NCBI GenBank assembly: GCA_021841935.1
Contig: JAKCDL010000014.1
Location: 1-60,506, forward strand
Length of the DNA: 60,506 bases
Origin: Actinomycetes bacterium
GTDB taxonomy: Bacteria; Actinomycetota; Acidimicrobiia; Acidimicrobiales; Acidimicrobiaceae
Direction: 5' to 3'
A program made the position numbers and the translations under genes. Under the pieces are notes generated by a model. It saw only the letters and a list, made by a program, of their open reading frames with translations, was not told the origin of the DNA and searched no databases. The first letter of the stretch is position 1, and the number at the start of each line of letters is the position of its first letter. Below are positions 36,333 to 45,123 of this stretch, one piece after another.

Positions 36333-37102
36333 GCTCCTACTGCGTGAAATCCTCCGTCCACGTGGATTATCTCTCCAGTGGTAGAGGGGAAGAAGTCGCT
36401 AAGCAGTGCGACAGTAGACTTTGCAACCGGGGTAGGATCGGTAACGGTCCAACCCAGGGGTGCACGGTTAGCCCAAACCTCCTCGAAGTCAGAGAAGCCA
36501 CCGACGCTCTTCGCCGCAATGGTGCGAATTGGTCCAGCTGAGATTAAGTTGACGCGAATACCGTCCTTGCCTGCCTCTCGAGCCATATACCTATTGAGCG
36601 ACTCGAGCGCAGCTTTTGCTACTCCCATCCAGTTGTACCCTGGCCAAGCCTGCGAGGCGTCAAAGTCGAGTGCGACAACCGATGGTGACGATCCCTTCTT
36701 GAGAAGTGGTGTCAAGTGGCTTATCATAGGGGCTAATGAGTAGGCAGAGATCTGTACTGCAGTTGCGACATCCTCCCACTTGGCGACGAACATCGATGGA
36801 TCAAGGCAGGCGGCTGGTGCGAAGCCAATTGCGTGAAGCACGCCATCTAGGCGGCCGTGGTTCTTTTCAATTGTGGATGCTAATTGAATGAAGTGATCGT
36901 CGTTAGCGACGTCTAACTCGAGTACCTCAATTGATGGATCAAGTCTCTTTGCAACTCGCGAAGTGATCGACATGCCACGGCCGAACCCGGTGACGATGAT
37001 CTCTCCGCCCTCGGCGATGATTTCTTTCGCGGTAGCATAGGCAAGGGAGGCGTCGTTGAGAATTCCTGTTACCAAAATCTTCTTACCCTCAAGAATGCCC
37101 AC
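36329..37102 (-). CDS. inhA: Enoyl-ACP reductase, InhA/FabI type
   Basis: A 257-residue short-chain dehydrogenase that reduces the enoyl-ACP double bond in fatty-acid elongation with NADH. LEGKKILVTGILNDASLAY is the cofactor motif of enoyl-ACP reductases. The catalytic Tyr and Lys are in PGYNWMGVAKAALES (Y-x6-K), which matches InhA almost word for word, and AREAGKDGIRVNLISAGPIRT follows. FSDFEEVWANRAPLGW corresponds to the substrate loop. ATG 37102 is preceded by AGGAGG. Confidence 0.93.
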   Translation of the reverse strand: MGILEGKKILVTGILNDASLAYATAKEIIAEGGEIIVTGFGRGMSITSRVAKRLDPSIEVLELDVANDDHFIQLASTIEKNHGRLDGVLHAIGFAPAACLDPSMFVAKWEDVATAVQISAYSLAPMISHLTPLLKKGSSPSVVALDFDASQAWPGYNWMGVAKAALESLNRYMAREAGKDGIRVNLISAGPIRTIAAKSVGGFSDFEEVWANRAPLGWTVTDPTPVAKSTVALLSDFFPSTTGEIIHVDGGFHAVGA

Positions 37103-37201
37103 TTTTCCTCCTGCTTGTCTAGATTTGCAATAAAACTTTGCTCTATGGTGCTGATCTACCTTGCAACATCATAGTTTCGAAGGTGGCATTGGAGGTCATA
37201 G

Positions 37202-37861
37202 GTGAAGTCGATCGGTGTTTTAGGTGGAACTGGGCCTGCAGGTATGGCCTTGGGCAAGCGCTTCGCAAAGATTGGCCACCGAGTGGTATTGGGTTCTAGG
37301 GATCCTCAAAGGGCCATCGAGAAGGCTAGCGAGGCTTGTACTGAGTATGAGGAGCTTAAGGATCTAATTATCGGTGGATCGAATGAAGAGGCTGCCAATT
37401 GCGACATTGTCGTGGTTGCGACGCCATGGGAGGGCGCCGAATCGACCGTTCGAGGCCTCAAAAGCGCCCTTGATGGCAAGATTGTTATCTCAATGGTGAA
37501 TGCTCTTTTGAAGGTTGGACCGAGTCTCCACCCTTATCTTCCCCCACGCGGATCAGTTACCGCACAAATCCAGGCAGCTCTTCCTCAATCAAAGGTGGTC
37601 GGTGCATTTCACCATGCGCCTGCCAAGGAGTTAGGAGAGATTCGAGACGATTTGGACTGTGACATTATGGTGGTCGCAGATAACAAAGATGCCCGAGAAG
37701 AGGTAGTCGCACTCGTTGATCAAATCCCAGGGGCTCGCGCCATAGATGCGGGAACTAACGTTTCGGCGGGCGCAATCGAATCGATGACGGCGGTCTTGAT
37801 AAATATCAATATAAAGTACAAGACAAGAAGTTCGATAAGACTGTCAGGATTGGAAAAGTAG
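37202..37861 (+). CDS. npdG: F420-dependent NADP reductase
   Basis: A 219-residue reductase that passes hydride between NADPH and coenzyme F420. The N-terminal dinucleotide motif is GVLGGTGPAGMALGKRFA, followed by VVLGSRDPQRA, which reads the NADP phosphate. VKVVGAFHHAPAKEL-type residues (here SKVVGAFHHAPAKELG) are typical of the family. GTG 37202 has GGAGGT at about 37191. It implies that the organism makes or uses F420. mshC follows after 3 bases. Confidence 0.88.
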   Translation: MKSIGVLGGTGPAGMALGKRFAKIGHRVVLGSRDPQRAIEKASEACTEYEELKDLIIGGSNEEAANCDIVVVATPWEGAESTVRGLKSALDGKIVISMVNALLKVGPSLHPYLPPRGSVTAQIQAALPQSKVVGAFHHAPAKELGEIRDDLDCDIMVVADNKDAREEVVALVDQIPGARAIDAGTNVSAGAIESMTAVLININIKYKTRSSIRLSGLEK

Positions 37862-37864
37862 AAG

Positions 37865-38992
37865 TTGAAGCTTTACGATAGCGCCTCCCGCGCAATGAAA
37901 GAAGTCGCTCCGAAGGGCGACACGGTCACTATGTATAGTTGTGGTATAACCCCATATGACGCCGCTCACCTCGGCCACGCAGCGGTTTTTTTGAACTTTG
38001 ACCTGCTATCCCGGGTACTTCGATCCGAGGGGCATAAGGTCAAGTGGGTACGTAACATCACTGACGTCGACGATTCGATTCTCGGCAAGGCACGTTCGCT
38101 AGGTGTTCATTACCTAGACCTGGCCGCGAGTGAGGTTGCGCGCTTTGACAGGGACATGGGTGCCTTAGGGCTACTTCCACCAGATGCCGAACCTAGAGCA
38201 ACTTCTGCAATACCAGAGATTCTCTTGATGATCGAAGAGATCCTAGACGCCGGTTACGCCTATCAAAAGGGCGGCGCCGTCTACTTTGATGTCTCCAAGT
38301 GTGACGATTTCGGAGCCATCTCTCACATGAGCCGTGATGAGATGCTTGAAGCGGCGAGAGAGCGCGGTGGAAATGTCGACGATCCCAACAAGAAAGATCC
38401 ACTCGACTTCGTTCTCTGGCAGCCCTCTCTATCGGACGAACCAGCCTGGGACTCTCGTTTTGGTCCAGGTCGTCCAGGCTGGCATATTGAGTGCTCTGCT
38501 CTTGCGCTTCGTGAATTGGGGCCGACGATCGATATCCACGGTGGCGGTTACGACCTCATCTTTCCTCACCATGAGTGTGAGTCAGCCCAATCTAAGTGCG
38601 CAACCAAGGCAGATTTCGTTGACATTTGGATGCACATCGGAATGGTTTATCTAGACGGTGCCAAGATGAGTAAGTCGCTTGGAAACTTAGTCTTCGTAGG
38701 GGATCTTCTAAAGACAGAGGAGGCCTCGGTCGTTCGCGCCGCATTGATGGCAAATCACTACCGTAGCCATTGGGAGTGGAGCGATGAAATACTAAGCGCC
38801 GCTCGAAGTCGCGTTGGAAATTGGAAGAAGTCGATAGGTTCAAATTCCGACGAAGCAATCGTCCGTTCTGTCAAGGAAGTCCTAAAATTGGACCTCGACA
38901 CACCTAGCGTTTTGTCGATCTTTGACGATGCATCGTCCAATGGCTTCGATGTCACGGAGGCGGCGAAGTTGGTAGGAATTGAACTACGGTAG
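37865..38992 (+). CDS. mshC: Mycothiol cysteine ligase MshC
   Basis: A 375-residue class I synthetase-like enzyme that joins cysteine to glucosaminyl-inositol in mycothiol synthesis. TMYSCGITPYDAAHLGHA carries the zinc Cys and HIGH-like motif in the MshC form (CGITPYDxxHLGHA, not CGPTVYD of cysteinyl-tRNA synthetase). PGWHIECSALALRELG, FPHHECESAQSKCAT and KMSKSLGNLVFV follow. It lacks the tRNA-binding tail of CysRS. TTG 37865 starts 3 bases after npdG. Confidence 0.9.
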   Translation: MKLYDSASRAMKEVAPKGDTVTMYSCGITPYDAAHLGHAAVFLNFDLLSRVLRSEGHKVKWVRNITDVDDSILGKARSLGVHYLDLAASEVARFDRDMGALGLLPPDAEPRATSAIPEILLMIEEILDAGYAYQKGGAVYFDVSKCDDFGAISHMSRDEMLEAARERGGNVDDPNKKDPLDFVLWQPSLSDEPAWDSRFGPGRPGWHIECSALALRELGPTIDIHGGGYDLIFPHHECESAQSKCATKADFVDIWMHIGMVYLDGAKMSKSLGNLVFVGDLLKTEEASVVRAALMANHYRSHWEWSDEILSAARSRVGNWKKSIGSNSDEAIVRSVKEVLKLDLDTPSVLSIFDDASSNGFDVTEAAKLVGIELR

Positions 38993-39092
38993 CCTCCGAA
39001 CCGATATCAATCGAGTCGATATGACCCGTGCTAGATGACTATGGACTGGGAATCGAAGCGCTATTGGATCAGCTGTTGAGAGGATTTTTGAG

Positions 39093-39581
39093 GTGTCTCT
39101 AGATCAAATGTGGGCTGGGTGGCGAAGTGAATTTGTTGAGTCCATCCCATCTCCTAAGGAAGATTGCATCTTGTGCGCCCTCGGACGGTTGTCCGTCGGA
39201 GTCGACACTCATGTCCTTCTCAAAGGCGACTTGAACTTTGTGGTGATGAATGCATTTCCCTATGCGCCAGGGCATGTGATGGTTGTACCGTACGCTCACG
39301 AGGGAGAGTACCTTTCGCTCGGTGAGGATGTGGTCGAGGAGAACCTACATTTAACTCGGCGAGTTGTTGCTGCTATCAAGAAGGTCTATGGCCCCGACGG
39401 TTTCAACCTTGGAGCCAATATCGGTAAGGCAGGTGGTGCGGCGATCGCTGCCCACATCCACTTTCATATTGTGCCTCGGTGGATAGGTGATACCAACTTC
39501 ATGACCTCGGTAGCTAACACTCGTGTACTTCCTGAGTCGCTCGCTGCCTCATATGAGCGGATTTCATCTGCCCTGGACTAA
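39093..39581 (+). CDS. HIT-family hydrolase (Ap4A phosphorylase-like)
   Basis: A 162-residue histidine-triad protein with AAHIHFHIVPRW (HxHxH) and an N-terminal zinc-type pair CILC. These features match actinobacterial Ap4A phosphorylase (Mycobacterium Rv2613c). In that genus the gene stands directly before PIP synthase; here the B12 operon lies between them. GTG 39093 is the likely start; ATG 39108 is possible. Confidence 0.9.
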   Translation: MSLDQMWAGWRSEFVESIPSPKEDCILCALGRLSVGVDTHVLLKGDLNFVVMNAFPYAPGHVMVVPYAHEGEYLSLGEDVVEENLHLTRRVVAAIKKVYGPDGFNLGANIGKAGGAAIAAHIHFHIVPRWIGDTNFMTSVANTRVLPESLAASYERISSALD

Positions 39582-39671
39582 GGGATCAACTTTCGTAGCC
39601 TTACACCTCGCGAAACTAACCGCCTTTGGGCATGGGAATAAATATCTTCTTTTTGTATGAAAACTATGTGC

Positions 39672-39800
39672 ACGTAGGTGTCGAGCGCCTATTGTGAGTG
39701 TTGTTGTTTGACATTTGTGGGGGAAGTCGGTGAGAACCCGACGCTGGTCCGCAACCGTGTATCACACTTAGTGATGAGTCGGGATGCCCACTTTTGAAAT
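39672..39800 (+). promoter_or_regulatory. Cobalamin (B12) riboswitch
   Basis: The conserved core of the adenosylcobalamin aptamer is visible: GGGGGAAGTCGGTGAGAA at 39717 onward, its pairing partner CCCGACGCTGGTCCGCAACCGT, and the B12 box AGTCGGGATGCCC at about 39777-39789. An upstream stem GGTG...CGCC (39677-39689) belongs to the 5' part. Boundaries are approximate. It should shut off the five-gene operon when cobalamin is plentiful. Confidence 0.93.
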
Positions 39801-39824
39801 TCATCCCTATACCGTCGAGACACG

Positions 39825-39866
39825 GGAGCGGATTCAATGTGGTGCAGCCTCATTGTATTTCGCTCC
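39825..39866 (+). promoter_or_regulatory. Probable expression-platform hairpin of the B12 riboswitch
   Basis: Stem GGAGCG (39825-39830) pairs with CGCTCC (39861-39866), and the inner CAATG (39835-39839) pairs with CATTG (39851-39855). It ends 6 bases before the AGGAGA ribosome-binding site (39873-39878) of the first gene. No T-run follows, so control of translation start seems more likely than termination. Confidence 0.55.
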
Positions 39867-39885
39867 ATGACTAGGAGAATAATCA

Positions 39886-41448
39886 ATGAGGAAGAGCCTC
39901 ACCCGCTTATTCGCGGGTTCAATAATTGCGGCGGCGCCTATTGCCATCGCTGCGTCAAGTGCAAGTGCGACTACGTCGCCTAGCGAGATGCTCCTTGCGC
40001 GAAGCGCAACGAGTTATCTGGCAAGTCAATTCAATACAAGCGGATATATCCCGGGATCTAGTGGATCGGTCGACTACTCAGATACTCTCGCTAGCGTCAT
40101 GGACTTTGCAGCCACCAACACATATTTGCCCCTTGCTCATCAGGCCTTGAACTACATTGCAGCTAATCTCAACTCGTATGTGGTTACCGCCTATGGAGAT
40201 GGCCCTGGCCAGCTAGCAAACGTTATTATTGCGGTGCGTTCTCTCGGACTAGACCCCACTAATTTTGGCGGCGTAAACTTGATAAATCGACTACTAGCGA
40301 CTCAGCAGACGACCGGGGTCGATAGCGGTATGTTTGGCTCTGAGACCGAGCTAACAAACTACGACGCTGGTGCATACGATCAAGGACTTGCTCTTTCGGC
40401 GCTGGCATACGCTGGCGTTACTAGCGGACCTCAAGTCCAAAGTGCAGTTGCGTGGCTTCAGGGACAACAGTGTTCAAATGGTGGATTCGTCTTTCAATCG
40501 AATGCGAATGGTGCATGCAGCGGATTGCCCGCTAACTTTGCTGGACCTGATACCAATACAACCTCCGTTGCAATAGAAGGTTTAGTCGCTCAAGGGGCGC
40601 TTACCCCATCAGCCAAGGCTCTAGCTACAACCTACTTTACAACTGGACAAGATAGCGATGGTGGATTTGGCTACTACGCCAACGTTGCTAACGCACTAGG
40701 AAACGCAAACAGTGACACCGACTCGACGTCGCTCGTCGTACAGGCATTGACTGCCATGGGATTGAGCCCAACGAGTGCTCAATTTAGTGTCTCGGGTTCA
40801 AATCCGATTTCATTTTTGAATACACAGCAAATTACGACCGCGGGCTCTAGCTTCGGTGAATTCAACTACCAGGGAACGCCTTCCTTGCTTGCAACGGTCC
40901 AGGCGGTCTTAGGTGTCATCGGAGCCCCGCACTACAACATTGTTTCACCTTCAAATCAGGGCTACTCGGTAGTGACTTCGAGTGGATCGGTATATGCCTT
41001 TGGGACCTCTTCCTACCAAGGTGGTATCACTGGTTCTGTGAATCAGCCAATCGTCGCTGGCTTTGCTACCCCAGATGGCAAGGGCTACTACCTAGTGGCA
41101 GCTGACGGTGGAGTATTCGCCTTCGGCGATGCCACCTTCTACGGCTCCCTCGGCGGAACAATGATCAACAAGCCAATCGTCGCTGGCTTTGCTACCCCAG
41201 ATGGCAAGGGCTACTACCTAGTGGCAGCTGACGGTGGAGTATTCGCCTTCGGCGATGCCACCTTCTACGGCTCCCTCGGCGGAACAGTGCTCAACAAGCC
41301 AATCGTCGCTGGCTTTGCTACCCCAGATGGCAAGGGCTACTACCTAGTGGCAGCTGACGGTGGAGTCTTCTCCTTCGGCGATGCGTCGTTTGCCTCGTCG
41401 CTACCCGGTAGTGGTGTTTCCACCGGAGCTGTAATCGGGGCCTTCTAA
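39886..41448 (+). CDS. Secreted alpha-toroid (intrinsic-factor alpha-domain-like) protein with surface repeats
   Basis: A 520-residue secreted protein, first gene after the B12 riboswitch. A signal peptide (MRKSLTRLFAG...SASA, cut near 28) precedes an alpha/alpha-barrel region (about 30-345) with repeated phrases such as YDQGLALSALAYAG, NTTSVAIEGLVAQG and DTDSTSLVVQALTAMG, plus W-L-Q-G-QQCSNGGF. These resemble terpene-cyclase and transcobalamin/intrinsic-factor toroids. Residues about 357-510 hold 42-residue repeats (PIVAGFATPDGKGYYLVAAD then GGVFAFGDATFYGS). I infer that it binds cobalamin or a corrinoid at the cell surface. The next gene starts 3 bases downstream. Confidence 0.8.
   Translation: MRKSLTRLFAGSIIAAAPIAIAASSASATTSPSEMLLARSATSYLASQFNTSGYIPGSSGSVDYSDTLASVMDFAATNTYLPLAHQALNYIAANLNSYVVTAYGDGPGQLANVIIAVRSLGLDPTNFGGVNLINRLLATQQTTGVDSGMFGSETELTNYDAGAYDQGLALSALAYAGVTSGPQVQSAVAWLQGQQCSNGGFVFQSNANGACSGLPANFAGPDTNTTSVAIEGLVAQGALTPSAKALATTYFTTGQDSDGGFGYYANVANALGNANSDTDSTSLVVQALTAMGLSPTSAQFSVSGSNPISFLNTQQITTAGSSFGEFNYQGTPSLLATVQAVLGVIGAPHYNIVSPSNQGYSVVTSSGSVYAFGTSSYQGGITGSVNQPIVAGFATPDGKGYYLVAADGGVFAFGDATFYGSLGGTMINKPIVAGFATPDGKGYYLVAADGGVFAFGDATFYGSLGGTVLNKPIVAGFATPDGKGYYLVAADGGVFSFGDASFASSLPGSGVSTGAVIGAF
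41047..41400 (+). repeat. 126-bp tandem repeat, about 2.8 copies, inside the toroid protein gene
   Basis: Units begin at 41047, 41173 and 41299. The first two are almost identical in DNA (differences cluster at ATGATC versus GTGCTC near the unit end). The third diverges after about 85 bases. Each unit encodes 42 residues. A more diverged unit precedes them at about 40950-41046. The near-identity at synonymous sites means recent duplication or gene conversion. Confidence 0.92.
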
Positions 41449-41450
41449 CT

Positions 41451-42389
41451 GTGAATCGATCGAGGGGTGCTTCGCTACTTAGATGGATAGCTTCAAGATT
41501 GAGTATCTCATTCTTGCTGATCTTCTTCTTTGGACCTTCAGCGAAGTATCCCTTGATCGCCATCAAAGCAGCCGCTGACTCTGTCTATGTGGCGGTGGTA
41601 GTGGACTTTGGTAACGGACCCTCTACTCCTAGCTCGCCAATTTCAAAGTGCGTAACGGTTCCCCAGGGATCGACCCTATTGGATGCGCTTTCGCAGGCGG
41701 TTGGATCATCTAACTTGACCTTTGCCTCCTCTGGGCTCTTGTGTACGATAGACGGGTACCCCACACCTCAGGTGTCATCTTCTTGTGGACAAGCGATACC
41801 TGGAGGATACAGATATTGGTCCTTTTGGACATCCAATCAAGGAACCTGGTCGTATGCGAAACTTGGGGCAGGTTCGATCCCAGCTACTACAGGTGCCGTT
41901 GAAGGCTGGAGATTCGAGTACAACGGAACCGGAAATCCAAATGACACACCACCAAGCATTGCCGCTAACTTCCAGGCAATTTGTCCCGGTGTGACTACCG
42001 CTACAACTTCGACTACCTCTCCTTTAACAACCACGACAACCACTCAGCCCACAAGTACACAGGTGACACCGTCCACAACTGAACCCTTAACCTCCACTAC
42101 GACTGAAGCACCAACGACAAATTCAGCTTCAACACCTCCTTCAACTCAAGCCATCTCGGTAGCTTCTTCCACAACATCAACTGCTTCTACTACCTCTTTT
42201 CCCACAACGTCTCAAGCAACTGCAACGACCCTGACCACTCTTGTGACTTCTCAAAGCAAAAGTGCCACTCCGGCTACGGGCAGTAAAAGCTCAAATTCCA
42301 CGCTGAAGTCGTTAGCTCTAATCGTTGTCGCCATAGCACTTGTCGGTGGAGGAGCTTTTGGCTACATGAGACTCAAGAGACGACGATAG
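41451..42389 (+). CDS. Membrane-anchored DUF4430 (transcobalamin beta-domain-like) protein
   Basis: A 312-residue surface protein. An N-terminal signal/TM (about 15-40) is followed by a domain (about 45-165) with TVPQGSTLLDAL, GLLCTIDGYP, YRYWSFWTSNQGTWSYAKLG and GAVEGWRFEY: the order and aromatic YW-x-FW-x-W signature of DUF4430, the fold of the C-terminal cobalamin-capping domain of transcobalamin and intrinsic factor. A Thr/Ser/Pro-rich stalk of about 115 residues leads to a C-terminal TM and RLKRRR stop. I infer that it works with the preceding toroid protein to hold B12. Start GTG 41451. Confidence 0.82.
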   Translation: MNRSRGASLLRWIASRLSISFLLIFFFGPSAKYPLIAIKAAADSVYVAVVVDFGNGPSTPSSPISKCVTVPQGSTLLDALSQAVGSSNLTFASSGLLCTIDGYPTPQVSSSCGQAIPGGYRYWSFWTSNQGTWSYAKLGAGSIPATTGAVEGWRFEYNGTGNPNDTPPSIAANFQAICPGVTTATTSTTSPLTTTTTTQPTSTQVTPSTTEPLTSTTTEAPTTNSASTPPSTQAISVASSTTSTASTTSFPTTSQATATTLTTLVTSQSKSATPATGSKSSNSTLKSLALIVVAIALVGGGAFGYMRLKRRR

Positions 42390-43484
42390 ATGAGTCCGCG
42401 CGGTCAGATAAAGTATGAAGAGACTCACCCACTGATCTGGTGGATGTGGGGGATCTGTCTCAGCGTTGAGACCCTACTTACAAACAATCCTATTCTTCTC
42501 CTTTTGGTCGGCGTGATCGCTGTAAATGGAGGTGCAAGTAGGGGTGAAATTGGAGTCTTTGGTAGATCATTCCAGATGTATCTAAAGTTGGCACTTTGGG
42601 TAGTTGTAGTTCGAGTTATCTTTCAAATTATCTTTGGTCTGAGGATTCCAGGAGAGGATATCTTTAGCATCCCCTCGGTTACTTTTCATATCTTTTCGTC
42701 GCCAATATCGATAGGTGGGGCGGTGACGAGTCAGGGGATCATCTCCGCACTTGCCCTCGGTATCCAATTAGCCGATCTGGTACTAATCTTCGGAGCCATC
42801 AATTCAATGTCTAATCCATATCGCCTTCTTAGGTCTCTGCCGGTGACCTTCTTTGAGGTTGCAATGGTCCTAACCGTTGCCCTTTCGTTTGCACCAGAGA
42901 TCGCAATCGAGCTCGAAGGTGTGAAAGAGGCGAGAAAGCTAAGGGGTCTTCCAACTAAGGGTGTAAGAGCTGCCAAGGAGATGGCTCTTCCAATTTTGGA
43001 GGGGTCACTAGAGAGATCGCTGAAGCTTAGCTCTTCGATGGAGGCCAGAGGTTACGGTATCCACCGTGAAACTGGATCTAAGCTACGCCCCATCTTTTAT
43101 ATCGCTCTCGTTATGCTGGTCTTTTCGTCATTTGCCTATTTTGTCTTTGCGCAATTGCGCATAGTCGTCTCGTTAGCGGCAGTCTTGTCGTTTGTTTTGA
43201 TTATCGCTAACTTTGCCTCGAACAAGAGCGCCAACAGAAGAAGTCGCTACCGTCCGGAGAGGATCTCAAAGAGGGGATATGTGGCGATGGCAGCAAGTTT
43301 CGTCTCGGTGATCTCTCTAGTTATTGTTCGACACTTTGGTTCTGTCTCGATTCCGATGGTCGTTCCTAGTGCCCTTCCCCTTGCACCTGCTGCATTTGCC
43401 TCGATATCAATCTCAGCCCTCGCTCTCTTTGTCACGTTGCCATCGCCACCTCTGTCTCTTGAGATCGGTGATACGGATGATTAG
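42390..43484 (+). CDS. ecfT: ECF transporter T component (EcfT/CbiQ-like)
   Basis: A 364-residue membrane protein that links the S component to the ATPases. The two coupling-helix motifs with Ala-Arg-Gly character are present: KEARKLRGLP and LSSSMEARGYG. Several TM segments lie before and after them. It is about 100 residues longer than a usual EcfT, with extra C-terminal TM segments. ATG 42390 directly follows the previous stop codon; the ATPase gene overlaps its end by 8 bases. Confidence 0.88.
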   Translation: MSPRGQIKYEETHPLIWWMWGICLSVETLLTNNPILLLLVGVIAVNGGASRGEIGVFGRSFQMYLKLALWVVVVRVIFQIIFGLRIPGEDIFSIPSVTFHIFSSPISIGGAVTSQGIISALALGIQLADLVLIFGAINSMSNPYRLLRSLPVTFFEVAMVLTVALSFAPEIAIELEGVKEARKLRGLPTKGVRAAKEMALPILEGSLERSLKLSSSMEARGYGIHRETGSKLRPIFYIALVMLVFSSFAYFVFAQLRIVVSLAAVLSFVLIIANFASNKSANRRSRYRPERISKRGYVAMAASFVSVISLVIVRHFGSVSIPMVVPSALPLAPAAFASISISALALFVTLPSPPLSLEIGDTDD

Positions 43485-45123
43485 ATTCTCGCAATTTTCC
43501 TTTAGGTATCCCAATACGACTTCACCTGCGATATCGGTTCCAGATTTGACTATTGATAGCGGTGAATTTGTCCTTTTGGTTGGAGATACAGGAAGTGGCA
43601 AGAGCACCTTTCTGCGGGCAATCAACGGTTTGGTGCCACACTTTAGTGGAGGCGTTACTAGCGGCAGTGTCGATGTCTTTGGAATCAACCCAATCGAGCG
43701 TCGACCATCGGACTTTTCTGAGTTGATCGGATACGTTGATCAAAATCCATCTAGTCAATTCGTGACCGATCGGGTCGAAGATGAGATCGCCTTCGTTTTA
43801 GAGAATCTTGGTTATGATCAAGGTGCGATGCGACGTCGAGTTGAAGATAGCCTCGATCTGTTATCAATCACTGACTTGAGGCGCCGATCTCTTAGAACAC
43901 TCTCGGGAGGGCAAGCACAACGGGTCGCAATCGCATCGGTTATGGCAGTTGCGCCCAAGGTCTTGCTCTTGGATGAACCGACATCAGCTCTAGATCCGGG
44001 GGCTGCTGACGAAGTTATGGCAGTTTTGCAAAGGTTAGTCGATGACCTTGGAACGACGATAGTGATGGCTGAGCACCGCCTAGAGAGGGTACTTCCTTAT
44101 ATAGACCGGGTCATTCAGGTAACCGACAGTGGAGTCGTAGCTGAAACTAAAGATCCACGAGAGGGCGTAACTCGTCTCAAAGCCTTGCCACCCGTGGTTG
44201 CCTTTTCGAAGGAGTATGGCCAAGGTAAAGTTGCTTTGTCGGTTAGAGAGGCTCGAAGGATAGTCACCGATCGCATCGATATCTCTCAACTTCAAGATCC
44301 ATGGGAGGACGAAAGGGATCAGATAGTTGCGGGAGAGTTAGATCATTCGATCGAACAAGTCGCCATCTTGGATGACGTATCGATTGCCCGATTAGGTCGA
44401 GTTGTTCTCGAATCGGTCTCTTTTTCTATATCACAGGGTCGTTCGGTGGTGCTTATGGGTAGGAATGGATCGGGGAAGAGCTCGCTATTGAGGGCACTAG
44501 CAGGCCTCGATCCGATCGCTGCGGGACGCTTGCGGATAAATAACCTCGACCCATATACGATCGATGCTCCAAAGAGGATTGCAAATATTGGATTTGTACC
44601 ACAGGACCCAGGGGTACTGCTCTTTGGCGAGAGTGTTGAAGATGAGTGCAAAAGGTCAGATTCTGTCGCTCGACTAGAGAGGGGAACTACCGCTGCAATA
44701 TTTACTCGCTTAGCTCCCGGAGTTTCGTTGGAGTGTCACCCTAGGGATCTCTCGGAGGGAGAGCGTCTTCTTTTGGCTATCGCAATTGTGGTGTCCCCAA
44801 GGCCATCTCTGCTGCTCTTGGACGAACCAACCCGTGGCCTTGACTATGGTGCCAAGGAACGGCTGATCGTTAGATTGAAGGAACTTCAAGATCAAGGAGT
44901 TGCGATTTTGATGGCAACACACGACGTCGAGGTCGCGGCAAAGTTTGTTGACAGGGTTGTTATGATCGGCGGTGGCTCAACTATAGCGAGCGGTCCGACG
45001 CGCGAACTTCTCACCCATAGCCCCCTCTTCGCCCCTTCGATGTTTAAGGTTTTGGCACCCATTCCTGTGCTCAACGTGGAAGAGGCCCTCTTTGTCTTAG
45101 GGGTGAACGATGACAAAGACTGA
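43477..45123 (+). CDS. Fused ECF transporter ATPase (EcfA-EcfA)
   Basis: A 548-residue protein with two ABC ATPase domains. ATG 43477 overlaps the ecfT stop (43482-43484); longer upstream frames are not supported. Domain 1: GDTGSGKST, signature LSGGQAQRVAI, LLLDEPTSALD, AEHRL. Domain 2: GRNGSGKSS, signature changed to LSEGERLLLAI, LLLLDEPTRGLD, ATHDVE. It powers the ECF transporter as an intramolecular A-A' pair. The degenerate second signature suggests unequal ATP sites. The S-component gene overlaps its end by 14 bases. Confidence 0.92.
   Translation: MIRFSQFSFRYPNTTSPAISVPDLTIDSGEFVLLVGDTGSGKSTFLRAINGLVPHFSGGVTSGSVDVFGINPIERRPSDFSELIGYVDQNPSSQFVTDRVEDEIAFVLENLGYDQGAMRRRVEDSLDLLSITDLRRRSLRTLSGGQAQRVAIASVMAVAPKVLLLDEPTSALDPGAADEVMAVLQRLVDDLGTTIVMAEHRLERVLPYIDRVIQVTDSGVVAETKDPREGVTRLKALPPVVAFSKEYGQGKVALSVREARRIVTDRIDISQLQDPWEDERDQIVAGELDHSIEQVAILDDVSIARLGRVVLESVSFSISQGRSVVLMGRNGSGKSSLLRALAGLDPIAAGRLRINNLDPYTIDAPKRIANIGFVPQDPGVLLFGESVEDECKRSDSVARLERGTTAAIFTRLAPGVSLECHPRDLSEGERLLLAIAIVVSPRPSLLLLDEPTRGLDYGAKERLIVRLKELQDQGVAILMATHDVEVAAKFVDRVVMIGGGSTIASGPTRELLTHSPLFAPSMFKVLAPIPVLNVEEALFVLGVNDDKD

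Noticed and set aside
37865..38992. Cysteinyl-tRNA synthetase as the identity of this gene
   Set aside because: The motif CGITPYDAAHLGHA and the lack of a CysRS C-terminal anticodon-binding region fit MshC instead.
41999..42280. Thr/Ser-rich low-complexity DNA in the DUF4430 gene as a possible repeat array
   Set aside because: The codons vary and no fixed unit length appears; it is an ordinary glycosylation-type or extended stalk, not a DNA repeat.
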